Position numbers and translations under genes: made by a program. A stretch of 64,000 bases of DNA from Edaphochlamys debaryana (Eukaryota > Chlorophyta > Chlorophyceae > Chlamydomonadales). Where the stretch lies: assembly GCA_016858145.1 (NCBI GenBank), contig JAEHOE010000054.1, forward strand, positions 671,708 through 735,707. The letters are read 5' to 3'. Below the pieces are notes generated by a model. It had not been told where the DNA came from, made no database searches, and saw nothing but the letters and a program-made list of their open reading frames with translations. Below are positions 1-10,019 of this stretch, piece by piece (position 1 is the stretch's first letter; each line of letters opens with the position of its first letter).

Positions 1-1119
1 GGGCCCTGCCCAGGCGTAGGTCCACAGCTGCATGCCCGCATCCACGCGCCGCGCATCCGCCGTCATGAGGTTGACCACCCGCCCGCACGAGGCCTCGCAC
101 ACGTAGGCCGCGGGGAGGCGCAGCACCTGTGCAGGGCAGTCGGGACATGGTCGTTTGGCTGAAGGGGTTCCCAGGAGCAGTGGGCAAGGCAGCACGTGTA
201 GTACGACACACCTTGCGGTACACCGCCGTGACGAGCTGCGGGCTCATGGCGGAGCCCAGGCGCCGCCCCACCCAGGCCACCTCGTTCCCCAGGTACAGCC
301 GGAGGCACAGCGCCAGCGTGAGCAGCCCAGCCCACATCCAGCCCGCCCCCACAGACACGGCTTGGCCCTCGGAGTAGGCATTCAGCCAGCCGATGAAGTG
401 CCGGAGCAGGACCGCAGCGATGAGCCTGAGACAGCGGAGGCCGGGGAAAAGGGCTCAGCGACCATGTACCGATCATGGAACGGACCTGCGGCACGAGCGA
501 GAACCCCTTACTTGCGCGTCACTTCCAGCGCTGTAAGGATGCTGTGCCAGAGCAGCAGCGGCCAGTGCAAAAGCAGGAGCGCCCTCGCGGTCGCCGAAGT
601 CCAGGCGCTCTCACGAGGGAATTTGGCGACATGCTGAAGGCAGGTGGGGCGAACGTGACTTACTTCTGAGCTCGCTTATCTATCCTGACAAAGCTGATAG
701 GTCGAATCGCTACGTCGGGAGCGCAGAACACGGGCCTCCTGCAAGAACCACAGCCGCTGGCCATGTAGCCCCCTAAGGGTTGGTAATCAAAACTCCTTTA
801 TGAAAGTCTATACGATGGAGAGCGATGGGGACACTGCTGGGAGGAGCTCTCAAATGACAGCGACCGACAGCCGCCGTGATGCTGCAGGTACTCGTTCGCT
901 GTGGACGCACCCTTGCATGTGTAAGACTCCGCTTAACACGACAGGTCGCTATTGAGAAGTTGTCGGCGAGCTTGGTCGCATCCAGCTCAGGCGGCATGAG
1001 ATGGACGGCTTGGCCCTCACCCAACACATGGCCGTGCGCCGTGGATGCCAGCAGCGGAGATATGAAGCCGAACGTGAGCCGCGACCACCAACCCGCCTCT
1101 GCGTAGCCCTTGACATCCA
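1..1119 (-). CDS. ABCC-type (MRP-like) ABC transporter, N-terminal exons, cut by window edge
   Basis: ABCC proteins are ATP-driven exporters of conjugated organic anions, often vacuolar in plants and algae. Four exons are visible. The first (starts 1119 after a TCGCAG acceptor) reads WWSRLTFGFISPLLA, the conserved pre-TMD1 motif of ABCC proteins, followed by LMPPELDATKLAD. The second (about 640-525) is hydrophobic and ends ALEVTR. The third (425-212) reads LIAAVLLRHFIGWLNAYSEG and then SPQLVTAVYRK. The fourth (from 126) reads VLRLPAAYVCEASCGRVVNL and LMTADARRVDAGMQLW, equivalent to the GEVVNLMSVDAQR segment of TMD1. Intron phase between exons two and three is consistent. No start codon exon was identified upstream of 1119, and the remaining transmembrane and nucleotide-binding domains lie beyond position 1. 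Family assignment is firm; subfamily and substrate cannot be told. Confidence 0.8.
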
Positions 1120-3852
1120 CTGCGAGTGGCGGAGGCACGGGGTGCCGGGGCGGGGCGGGGAGGGGCGGGGAGGGGGTTATTATAGACAACGGGGCGGGGA
1201 GGGGGTGCCGTGCAGGGATAACACGCTCGGGCTGGCGCCTCGCCGGGGACGGATGCGTGTAAGAGCTGGTGTCCTTTTGCACGATGGTGCCCTTTTGCCG
1301 TAATGAGCTTGACTTACTGAAGACCGTGGGTACGTGACGCGACACGTTACCGGTACCCCTCGAAGACCTCCTGCACGGCTTGAACACAGACCTCCTGCAC
1401 GGCGGGGGGCAATCAATCCGTGGTGCCCTTCAATTTGTAAGTGAGCCGCAGCGCACTGCGTTCTGCGCTACCTGTAACTTACTTTGACCTCGGGGCTGCT
1501 GGGGCCGCTGGGGCCGTGTGCTGGGGTGCTGGGGTTTGGGCGGGGCGGGTTGCTCAACGCAGCAAGAAGCACAGGGAAGCACTCCCGGTGCACGCACAGG
1601 ACACCTGCGCGCATGGGCAATCGGGCTCAGCTTTCGGGGCAGACGCTACGTGCCTTTGCACAGGGCCCGAACACAGCTCGACACAGCCGACGTGTGTGGG
1701 ATGTACCACACGACGACGTCCGTTAGGGGTCGCGGCCTGTCCAACGAGGCCGGCACCTGAGGGGCTTTCAGTTCATGGCTCCATCGGCTGTCTCTGCTCA
1801 CATCGCCACTCCTAACGTTGCATTCATGGCCTGCTGCACATCGGTGGCCCCGCAACCCACAATAGGTTCACCGGCGCCAGGGATAAATCACTGATACCAG
1901 ATTGCTGTACGTGACGATAACTTGCAGGCGACGCGGTGGAGCTGGCAGGCTCGCTCCGCACGCCCGAGCCTCCTCTCGCCTCCTCCGCGCGTTCGTTTCT
2001 GGTGCTCCCTATCTACTGCTTTTTTGTTCTATCTAGAGAATGCTTATAATGTGAGTTACAACGCATGATTTGATGGGCGCCGTCTGGGCGCACGCAGCGT
2101 TTTTGCGGCATTACGTACCTGCGATCGCCGCCGAGCAAGACGCTGAACCCGAACCTCGGGCTGTTTCCCTAGTGTTATCAATCACTGTCAAGACTTTCAA
2201 CGCAGAGATTCGACAATGGAATGGAGAAGTCTCGAACGAACGATGTACAAGATTATGATATGTCTCGATTTAAGCCTTCGTAGCCAAGTATCACCAGTCC
2301 AAGACCAGTCAACTATTTGATGAATTGGGGGCAATAGTGCGTCCTCTGGGTCGGCCGCGGGCCGACATGCTGACCGACATGTGGGCTGACATTGTCGTGT
2401 GCGTTTCGCCTCCAGCCAGCGCCGTCGTCACACGCCATACTTTGGCTTCATACGCAATGTGCCGTTGGCCGGGCCGCATGGGCGGGCCCTCACGCACGGG
2501 GTTGCTCCGTGGGGTTGGCCCCACGTTGTTCTCTTCAAACCCCTGGCCCCACGCACGCGGCTGCCCCTAGGTTAGCCCCCGCCTCGGCGATGCGCATTGC
2601 TGGCACCTGCTGCCTTCCTCCTCGCGCGTTGCGGCAGCGGCCACATCGGCGCAGCTGCATTCCCCGACATCGTCCTGACTACGCTGCATGGCCCCTGCGG
2701 TCCCCACCACGGTCCCCACCTACGCCACAACCAAGCGCTTCGCTTCGTTGATGTCTTCTATCCCCACCACGTCACCACTCACCAATGCTCTTTGAAAGCA
2801 AGGCCTGCCTTTGGAGGAGGGGCCATCGATACAAGCTGAGCATGGTCATTGCGTGCCAAGGACTAAGGTGGGACCTGAGTGTGGTCAGTGCAAGTTATGA
2901 CAGGGACTTGCGTTCTGGCTTGCAGGGGGCAAGCCCGTGAGGTGGGTCGCTTGGCCCCAGCGTTCAGCGCTGTGACCCCAGGGGGGTCCTTCAGTGTAAA
3001 CACCGAGGACTGCCTTTGTCCCCCGCACCGTGGAGGCTACGCCATAAGACCTACCTCCGTACCGTCTTGATTATGCCGAACATGTCACTCCGATTCAAGG
3101 CCCCGCGCCCAATTCGGCCACATAACCTTACACTACACTCCTTCACTTCCAGTTCGACCCAAACGCCAGGGGGCCCTTGCAGACAGTGCCGCGAACCCCA
3201 GGAGGACTCCCTTGATGACCCGCCTGGAACCGGGGCTTGTCTGGCTCCCACCCTCTGCCAGCGGCCTGCGAGTGTACGGTAGCCACGCGTACGTCACGCT
3301 CAACGTCATGTTGTCTACCATATGTATGCAAGTCCATTCGCCCGTCTGTGCAATCAATGCGACTCTTTCCCCAACTGACTTAGTATGCAATGCGTAGTAC
3401 CCGTTGGAATTATAAGTCCGCTGAGCTTCCCCCCTCCCCGCCCCCCCCGCCGCGAACGCCGGCCCCTTCTCAGCCGCGAAGAACGCATTTCTGCCAGCCC
3501 CATCAGACCTCTGCTGCACCTCACCTCTCCTCGCCTCTCACCAAGCTCTCGCCTCTCCATCTGCATCTACACCCAGCACTACAGCCCATTCCTATCCCCC
3601 CCCTTCCCCATCCTGCATCCCCCTCCCTCCCTCCCTCCCCTTGACACGATGAACAGAACGCAGCAGGCACCAGCCTCTCGTGCCGCCTCCCGCACAGCAC
3701 CCGTGCCACAGCGCCGTCCGCCCCTACCCCCCTACACCGCACCCACAACTACGCGGCACCCACACCCCTGCAGCGAACCCGCGTACCTCACCGCTCCTGC
3801 ACACAGCCCCCTCCCCTGCAGTGCTGCCAGCCGGAACGCGGCCGCGCGCCCC
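1120..3852. other. Intergenic stretch, probable upstream region or first exon of the ABCC gene and 3' region of SNF8
   Basis: No coding exon could be supported. The reading frames here have low-complexity translations and no recognisable motifs. Positions 1141-1206 are a G-rich run (repeated GGGGCGGGGA units) interrupted by a short AT-rich stretch, and 3428-3640 is strongly C-rich. An unidentified first exon of the ABCC gene could lie between 1120 and about 2000. Confidence 0.5.
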
Positions 3853-6794
3853 TCACGCCGCCTCCTGCGCCGCGCCCCCCAGGCAAGGGAACCAGTACAG
3901 CCGCACTCGGTCGGGCGCTCCGTCGTCCACCCAGGCCAGGCCCTCGAGCGTCAGGGCCTGTGGGGGGGCATGGGGAGGAGAGGGGCGTGGGCAAGGGGCC
4001 TTAGTAAAGGAGGAGAATTAAAAGTGGGGCCTCAGTGGTCCACCCAGGCCAGGCCCTCAAGCGTCAGGGCCTGCAGAGGGAAGGCAGGGTAGGGAGGGAG
4101 GGGGCGAAGGGGTTTGCATGCAGCCAATGTTGAGCAGAAGTGTCCGGGCTAGGGCCTGAGCGGTGCACCCAGGCCTGGCCGTCCACCGTCAGCGCCTTCA
4201 GAGGGGAGAAGGGGTCTCCCCAGCCCATCCCGCGTGCACAGCGTCTGCTGACATGGCCGATCCCGTGCGCCCTGGTCCCCCCGAGTCTCCGTACCAGTCC
4301 CGTGACGCACGTGCGGCCTCATCCTCCCCCGTCTCCTTGCCCCCCCCACCCTGCTTGCCTGCAACACGGACTCCGCCCGCCCCTGGGGCCAGCCCTTGGC
4401 GACCGACAGCTCTGGGACGGACGTGAAGCCCCGACTCTGCAGGGGCGGGGTGGCGAGGCATCGTTAAAAGTTCCATGGACACGTGGCTTTCGCTCCGGCT
4501 GACAGTACAGATAGTGCTGATCAACGGGTCCTGCCCCTCAACCCCCCAGCCCCTCCCGCGCCTCCGATCTCCGGTGTCCGCAACCCAACCACACGCCCCT
4601 CCGCTCCCCTCCCTCCCCTATCACCCCCCTGTAACGCGCCCCCCCCCACCCCTTTGCCCCTTCCCCCCTCACCCCGGCCGCCTCTATGGCCGTGTTCTTG
4701 TCCGTGTTGAGCTCCCCCGGCACCGAGCGCACGAAGGAGCGCCCCCCGATGGACAGCAGCTCGAAGCCGCCCCCCAGCACCCGGAGCTTCTTGATGGCGC
4801 GGACCTGGGGGGGGGGGGGTTGGGGGGGGGTTGGGGTGGAGGGTGTGGGGGGGGGTCTCCCCATCTCCAGCAGTCATCCATTGAGCCCTCCTCGTCGCAC
4901 TTCAGCCCCCTAGCCACTCTTGCGCCGTCGCGATCCCGCTCAGCAACAAATACCCCCCTCCCCCCAATCTCCCCCCTCCTCCGCTCACCACGTCGTCCTG
5001 CGACACGGGCTCCGCCGATGTGCCCCGCCTCCGCGCCACGGCCCGCTGCAGCGCCCCCAGCTCCATGAGCCCCCCGTTGAGGGAGCGGGAGGCCAGGCAG
5101 GCCTCCACCACCTGACAGGGGGGTGGGGGGGGAAGGGGTGGATGAGGGAAGGGGTTGGGGGGACAGCACGGAGAGTTCAGAGGCAGGGGAGTGCGGGCGG
5201 GGAGGGGCCACGTGGGCAGTCCAGGGGAGGGCCTCATGACAGCCCAGAACGACCTAGCGCAGCACGGCCAGGAGCGCAACGACACGACACGCAAAACACA
5301 CACGGCACGGTCCTCCCCATCCTCCCCCAACCCGCCCCAACCTGCACCCCCAGCTCGTAGTAGTAGTCGCCCAGCCCCAAGGCGGAGGCCCACAAGCTCT
5401 GGAGGAGGCGGAGGGAGGGGGGGGGGATGTGGTGATGGTGGTATTTGGCACACATGCACACTGCGCGTACGGATCGGGCTTGGCAGGACACGTGACCCTA
5501 GCTCCCCCTCGCCTGTTTCCAAGCCCCCCCAAAGCACACCATCAATTGCGTGGGGGATGGGTGGGATGGTCAGGCCTCGGGCTTTCGGGTTTTGGGTCCC
5601 TAAGCCCCAGCTGGCTTGTGCCGAGCGGACGTGTCCCTGCCCCCTCCAGTCCTGCCTCCCCATTTTCCCCCCTCCCGTCCCCCCTTCCTCCTCCTTGCTT
5701 TTGGATCGGGTTCGGTTTACTCGCTAGGATCAGCACGCACGCACCCCGCTGCTGGACATCGGGTCCACCCCGGCCCACCCCCACGCGTCGGCAAAACACA
5801 CGCGCACCCTCCCAGCCCCCTCCGCCCCCGCACTTTGCTGCTGGACAGCGGGTCCACCCCCACGGAGGCGCACATGGCGTGGAACTGCGCCCTGAAGACG
5901 GGGTCGGAGCGGACCTGGGGGGTGGGATTGGGTGGGGTTGGGTGGGTGGGGAAAGAAGTGAGGGTGGTGGTGGGGAGTGGGTGGGTGGGTGGGGGTGGGG
6001 GGGATTGGGGGGAGGGGGCAGGGGGGAGGGGGCAGGGGGGGCCGCTGCTGACAGGGGGTCGGGGCTCGCTGCAACGTGCCCAGCAACCCTCTGCTGCCTG
6101 GCGGTTGCTGCAGGGGAGGGCGGGTGGAGCACAGCAGCCAGGTCGTCTGCAGAAGCAGAATGACTAGAGGGTCAAGGTTGCGGTGAACGGGGTTGTAGGA
6201 GTATGGACGCGGCTGCCAGCGGGCGGGAGGTGAGGCCCCACGGCCTTCGGCTCCCTCCATAGGCCCCCGGCCCCCGCTTGCCTCGGACCGGTGCCGCCGT
6301 GCGAACTCCTCCAGTGAGGAGCGGAAGGCCACCAGCTGCTCTTGCAGGGCCTGGGGATGGCAACGCAGGAGGTGGAAGGCGTCGTGGGGTGGGGGTGGGG
6401 CTGATGTGAGGCTGAGCGCGACACATGGGGAGGGCGGGGGTGGCGGGAGGGGCCACTCGTCTTTGCGGGGAACTTGCTGGGGCTGTGGAGTCCGTGCAGC
6501 CCAGCCCCAGGCTCTCCCACCTGGAGGGTATTCTTCTTCACCTCCTCCCCGGCCGCCTTGAACTGCTCCTGTGAAGCAGAAGGTAGGTCGGGAGGGAAAG
6601 GGGGTCGTGGGGTGCGCGCCACGGCGTGGAGGACGAGGCGAATGTCCAAGGGGCTTCCCACTGCTCCGAGGAGGCTTCAGTATCAGCAGTCGTACGGATA
6701 TGAGCGAATTCGCGGCCAAGCGTGTGTATTGGTGCAATCGCACCTTTTGGCGAACCGCATGCTGGAGCCCCGCGATGCCAGGGCCACGGCGCAT
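3853..6794 (-). CDS. SNF8: ESCRT-II subunit VPS22/SNF8, nine exons
   Basis: SNF8 is a winged-helix subunit of ESCRT-II, which sorts ubiquitinated membrane proteins into multivesicular endosomes. Exon 1 (6794-6744) gives MRRGPGIAGLQ, the classic start of plant VPS22. Exon 2 (6568-6521) gives EQFKAAGEEVKKNTLQ and exon 3 (6350-6282) FRSSLEEFARRHRSE. Later exons contain FRAQFHAMCASVGVDPL, ALGLGDYYYELGVQ, VVEACLASRSLNGGLMEL, VRAIKKLRVLGGGFELLSIG and RSVPGELNTDKN. Exon 8 (4436-4359) reads TSVPELSVAKGW and the last exon (3957-3853) LEGLAWVDDG then LYWFPCLGG and stop. Exons 1, 2, 3, 8 and 9 are whole numbers of codons, and the sum is about 250 residues, the family length. Introns 3 and 8 start with GC rather than GT (GAG|GCAAGC and CAG|GCAAGC). 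Two extra copies of the terminal exon lie in intron 8. The gene is divergent from the gene starting at 7133. Confidence 0.95.
4032..4195 (-). repeat. Two additional tandem copies of the SNF8 terminal-exon start
   Basis: Between SNF8 exon 8 and the true last exon are two further copies of the start of the last exon. Copy B (4070-4032) follows a CTCTGCAG acceptor and reads ALTLEGLAWVDH then stop. Copy C starts at 4195 after CTCTGAAG and reads ALTVDGQAWVH. The true exon (3957-3853) starts ALTLEGLAWVDDG. All three begin directly after an AG in the same phase, so each could serve as an alternative 3' exon. Only the distal one encodes the conserved YWFPC tail. Copy C is the most diverged. The copies are seen directly; their use in splicing is inference. 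Confidence 0.8.
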
Positions 6795-7132
6795 TGTGCA
6801 GGGGTCATATGTTTGAGGCCAAGTGCACGATGCGACTGAAACCTGGAGTGCATCGGACCGAGTTGGCGTGTCGGGATGGGCGTGGGATTGAGCCGCGTGG
6901 GCCAGACCGCGCAAGGAGAAGCCGCGCTCGCCCCCCGCTCCGACAGCATCCTTCCAAGCGAATTCAACAGACAAACCAGCACATATAAACAAGACAACCA
7001 GCGTCCAGCTTCCTAGCTTTGGCGCCCTAGCAACCTCTCTCGGAACACAGTCTCTCTCTCGGCCGACACCGGCCCCCGTGCTGACACTCCTTCGGGGCCT
7101 GCCGGTCTGAGGACCGGCTATTGAATAGTGCG
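6795..7132. promoter_or_regulatory. Shared divergent promoter region between SNF8 and the 7133 gene
   Basis: Start codons of two genes on opposite strands are only 338 bp apart, so the interval must hold both 5' UTRs and both promoters. It contains a CT-rich stretch (7035-7060) and the hairpin at 7101-7118. The part from 7070 rightward is also present in the copy at 32171. Confidence 0.6.
7101..7118 (+). promoter_or_regulatory. Perfect 7-bp stem, 4-base loop hairpin just upstream of the 7133 start codon
   Basis: GCCGGTC-TGAG-GACCGGC lies 15 bases before the ATG at 7133, probably in the 5' UTR. The duplicated copy at 32202-32219 has one change (GATCGGC) that turns a G-C pair into a G-T (G-U in RNA) pair, so the stem can still form. 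A regulatory role is inference. Confidence 0.4.
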
Positions 7133-8870
7133 ATGGCCGAGGAGGCGGAGGTTGAGTACAAGAACGAGTCGAAATGCCTTGTCTTGGACCCAGACAACAC
7201 CGGCAGCGCTGTGCGCCAGGCGAGTCATCTGGGGGGCGCCGGTATCCCTCTTCATCTCTCCCTGCTGTGGGGATGCCAGCATGCTGCACACTCTCTCTCG
7301 GAACGCGGCACGGGTGCCACATGTGTCGCTTCGGGTGCGAGCGAGGGGCATGGAGCGCGAGCCCCTGACGCTCACCATTCTTGCTATACGCGCCCACGAA
7401 TGCGAGGGGCAGGGGGACTAGCGACCGTCTTGAGCGATCTCGCGCCACGGCAGCAACCCTCGGCTTCCGCTTCTGCAGGTGACCTTCACCCGTGCCACTG
7501 ATGATGTGCATGCGAAGGCCGCAGGTATGTGTGGGCGTGCTACGTGGTTGGAGCTGGGAACGTGCTCTATCCACGCAGAAAATGCATGCGCATGGAGGTC
7601 GCGGTCTTCCTTACCCCTTCGAGCTTTCCTTTCTCAACTACCACGTGCAAGCGGCGTGGAGTGCTCCGTGGCCCCCGTCGTGCTAAGTGTGTGTCTCCGC
7701 GCGTGTCGAAACCCTGCAGACATTCTCGGCCTGCCGGAGGGCGAGAGGGTGCGCTGCTTCCACCTGCCCATGTTCGAGAAGGCCATGGGATGGAGCGTGC
7801 ACCTCTACATTGACCTCGACGCCATCGCGGTGGGGTGTGGCGTGTGCGGGAGGGGGGCGGACCCGGGTGGAAGCCAGGAGCACACGTGCTGACGAGGCGG
7901 GCGCTTTTTGACCCCTTTCGTCGCTTTCCCATTTCCTGACGCCTTACAGCCCCTTTGCCCCCGCAGCATAAGATGGACCACAACACGAACGCCACGCAGC
8001 TGTGGCTCATCGCCAACCTGCCCAGTAAGTCTCGGTACCTGCCGAACCTTGAACCGGCAGGCAACTGCCATCGGCGGCGCCGCTGCCCCCCCCCCCTCCC
8101 CTCCCAGCCCCCTAGTCCGCCCCTCCACTGACCATGGCCTCTCGCTGCTCCTGAACCCCACCCGTCCTCTGCTGCCCACCCCAGACGAGCCCCCGGAGGT
8201 GCAGCCCGACTCGATCCACGGCCCCGTGCTGCTGACGGCGGAGAACTTCAAGGACGAGGAGTACGTCGAGGTGAGCCGGGGGGTGGCTTGTCGGGTGGAG
8301 GGGGGGCCCAGCAATGTGTGACTTAAGGGACGGCAAGGACTCGGGCCTACGCAGGGGCCAGCGGTTGAGCCGGCTAGCCTTGAGCGGACAGCGGGCTCCC
8401 GAGTACGGGCTTTAGCGGTAGAGGTGGCTGACATAGAGCCGACAGCTACGTGGCAGTCGGGCCGCCCAAAGCAATAGCTGCTGGCTGTCTGAGGGCTGGA
8501 ACATGACAAGGTCTGCTTGTCCCCTCCCCCCCTCCCCGTCCTCCACAGCTCGGCGAGGCCGAGTGGAAGCAGATTGTGAGTTCGGGAAGGAGGGGAAGGG
8601 CAGGCGGGAAGCAGCCCTCAGTGACATCGCAGGGAGGGAGGCGCGACAACAGGGAACTGCACGGTGCTTGCAGGAGCGTCTTCGGCGGGGTCCTATCTGG
8701 AACCCCCGTCCCGTGCTTGGCCAGGGGCACTCCTCACCATCGCGGGCTTGCTCACGCGCTGCTGCCCTCCGCCTCGCCCCCCAATATCACAGGTGGACAA
8801 GTGCCGGGAGGTGCAGCCGAACGCCCAGTTCCTGCCCATGGAGCCCGTGTCGACTCCCGAGGGCATGTAG
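7133..8870 (+). CDS. Conserved-looking small protein of unknown function, seven exons
   Basis: I do not recognise this family. The ATG at 7133 opens an 87-bp exon (MAEEAEVEYKNES, then CLVLDPDNTGSAVRQ) ending at 7219 before a GC donor (CAG|GCGAGT). Following exons read VTFTRATDDVHAKAA; ILGLPEGERVRCFHLPMFEK then GWSVHLYIDLDAIA; HKMDHNTNATQLWLIANLP; DEPPEVQPDSIHGPVLL then TAENFKDEEYVE; LGEAEWKQI; and VDKCREVQPNAQFLPMEP, with the stop at 8868-8870. Each exon has AG and GT borders and the phases agree, giving about 163 residues. The protein is acidic and soluble, with no signal peptide or membrane segment. The alternative to the GC-donor intron is read-through into an unrelated frame, which would lose the later exons. 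The first two exons and the intron between them are duplicated at 32171-32659. Confidence 0.75.
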
Positions 8871-10019
8871 GCGGCGCAGGGGCCGGTTCTGCATGAGTCA
8901 TGCATGGCACGCATGGAGATTCTTCAGGCAGATCCTGCTAGTCACGTGTGGTGTCGTGCAAGGAAGCAGGGGGCAGCGTGCGGCGCCCGGGGCTGTGGAG
9001 GTGGAGCGGACGTCATGTCGTGCAGCCTGCTCGCTTGGCTTGGCAGGCTGATCCTGGTATCGGGCGGGCGCTTTGCGGGGCCTGTGGCGGGCAACGATGT
9101 GGGTCGGGCCAGTCGACAGTGGGTGCAGGTGGGCTAGCCCATAGTGGGCGAGGTTCGCGAGCCGTGCTTGGCTCTAGTCTTGTTTTGCTGGTGCGGCCTC
9201 GTGCTGAGCCCCTGGCCGCACGCTGCAAGGACGGCTGCATGCGACGGTGGGGAGGCCCTCGGGCAGTACTAGGCGACTGGATACTCCATTCGGACGGGCT
9301 GGCAGGGTCGATTGGCGTTTGTCATGTGGCCCGACGGACCATGTGTAGCGTGTGGCCATCACAAGACTCGCAGTGCAGAACTGGTCCAGGCATGCATGAC
9401 CTAGGTTTCCCCGCTAGACATTGGCGGGGCACTAGCGAGCGGGCTTGCAGACGCAGGGGAACGTGCACGGGGTTGCAGGCAGGTGGGCAGTATGTCAGGC
9501 TGTCGTGCGTGTGGCGTGAGTGTGTCTGAAGACAGGGACGTGTCCTTCCCACCAGGCAGGCAAGATCTACCGTGCCTCACTACCGCCATAATTGCTCGTG
9601 GGGTTGACCCGGGCACCGAAGAGGAGGAGCTACTAGCCCTGCTTATGTCCGTAGGGCCCGGGAGCACGAACGCGCCGGCTGACGCTGAGGACCCAGGTTG
9701 TGTAGGTTGGTTTCGGCCTTCTGGCTTCGGAGGCCGGTGCCGAGTCGGGCACAGGGTGGGGTGGGCAGCGCACAACAGCTAGACGCACCGGTGTGTCGAG
9801 CAGATCGTTAGGCTATACAGCCTGTCAGTTCCCACTGTCGCTGTCTACACTGCAACTGTCCCAGACTGCTCCTGACCCTTGACGCAGCCTTCCGACGATG
9901 CGGCCCGCGCACGGTCTGCCAGGTTTACGAATACCCACCAAACGCCAGAAGATGAAGCCACGCTGCGACCTGAACGGCTGTGATGTAGCTGTCGACCCCT
10001 AAGGCGTTGCTGCGGCTGT
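8871..10019. other. Intergenic stretch with no supported gene
   Basis: It lies between the stop of the unknown gene and the start of the first sugar transferase. Open frames are present on both strands but have biased composition and no recognisable motif or exon chain. It should contain the 3' UTR of the upstream gene and the promoter of the downstream one. Confidence 0.5.

Noticed and set aside
1141..1206. G-rich run as a regulatory G-quadruplex of the ABCC gene
   Set aside because: G-runs of this kind occur in many introns and spacers here, so it carries no specific signal without data.
3133..3519. Minus-strand frame as a possible small gene downstream of SNF8
   Set aside because: No ATG-to-stop model with supporting motifs, and it overlaps the probable SNF8 3' UTR.
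5730..7574. A 614-codon open frame on the minus strand
   Set aside because: It runs through SNF8 introns, the divergent promoter and the antisense of the 7133 gene in frames that do not match the SNF8 exons. Length here reflects GC richness and few stops.
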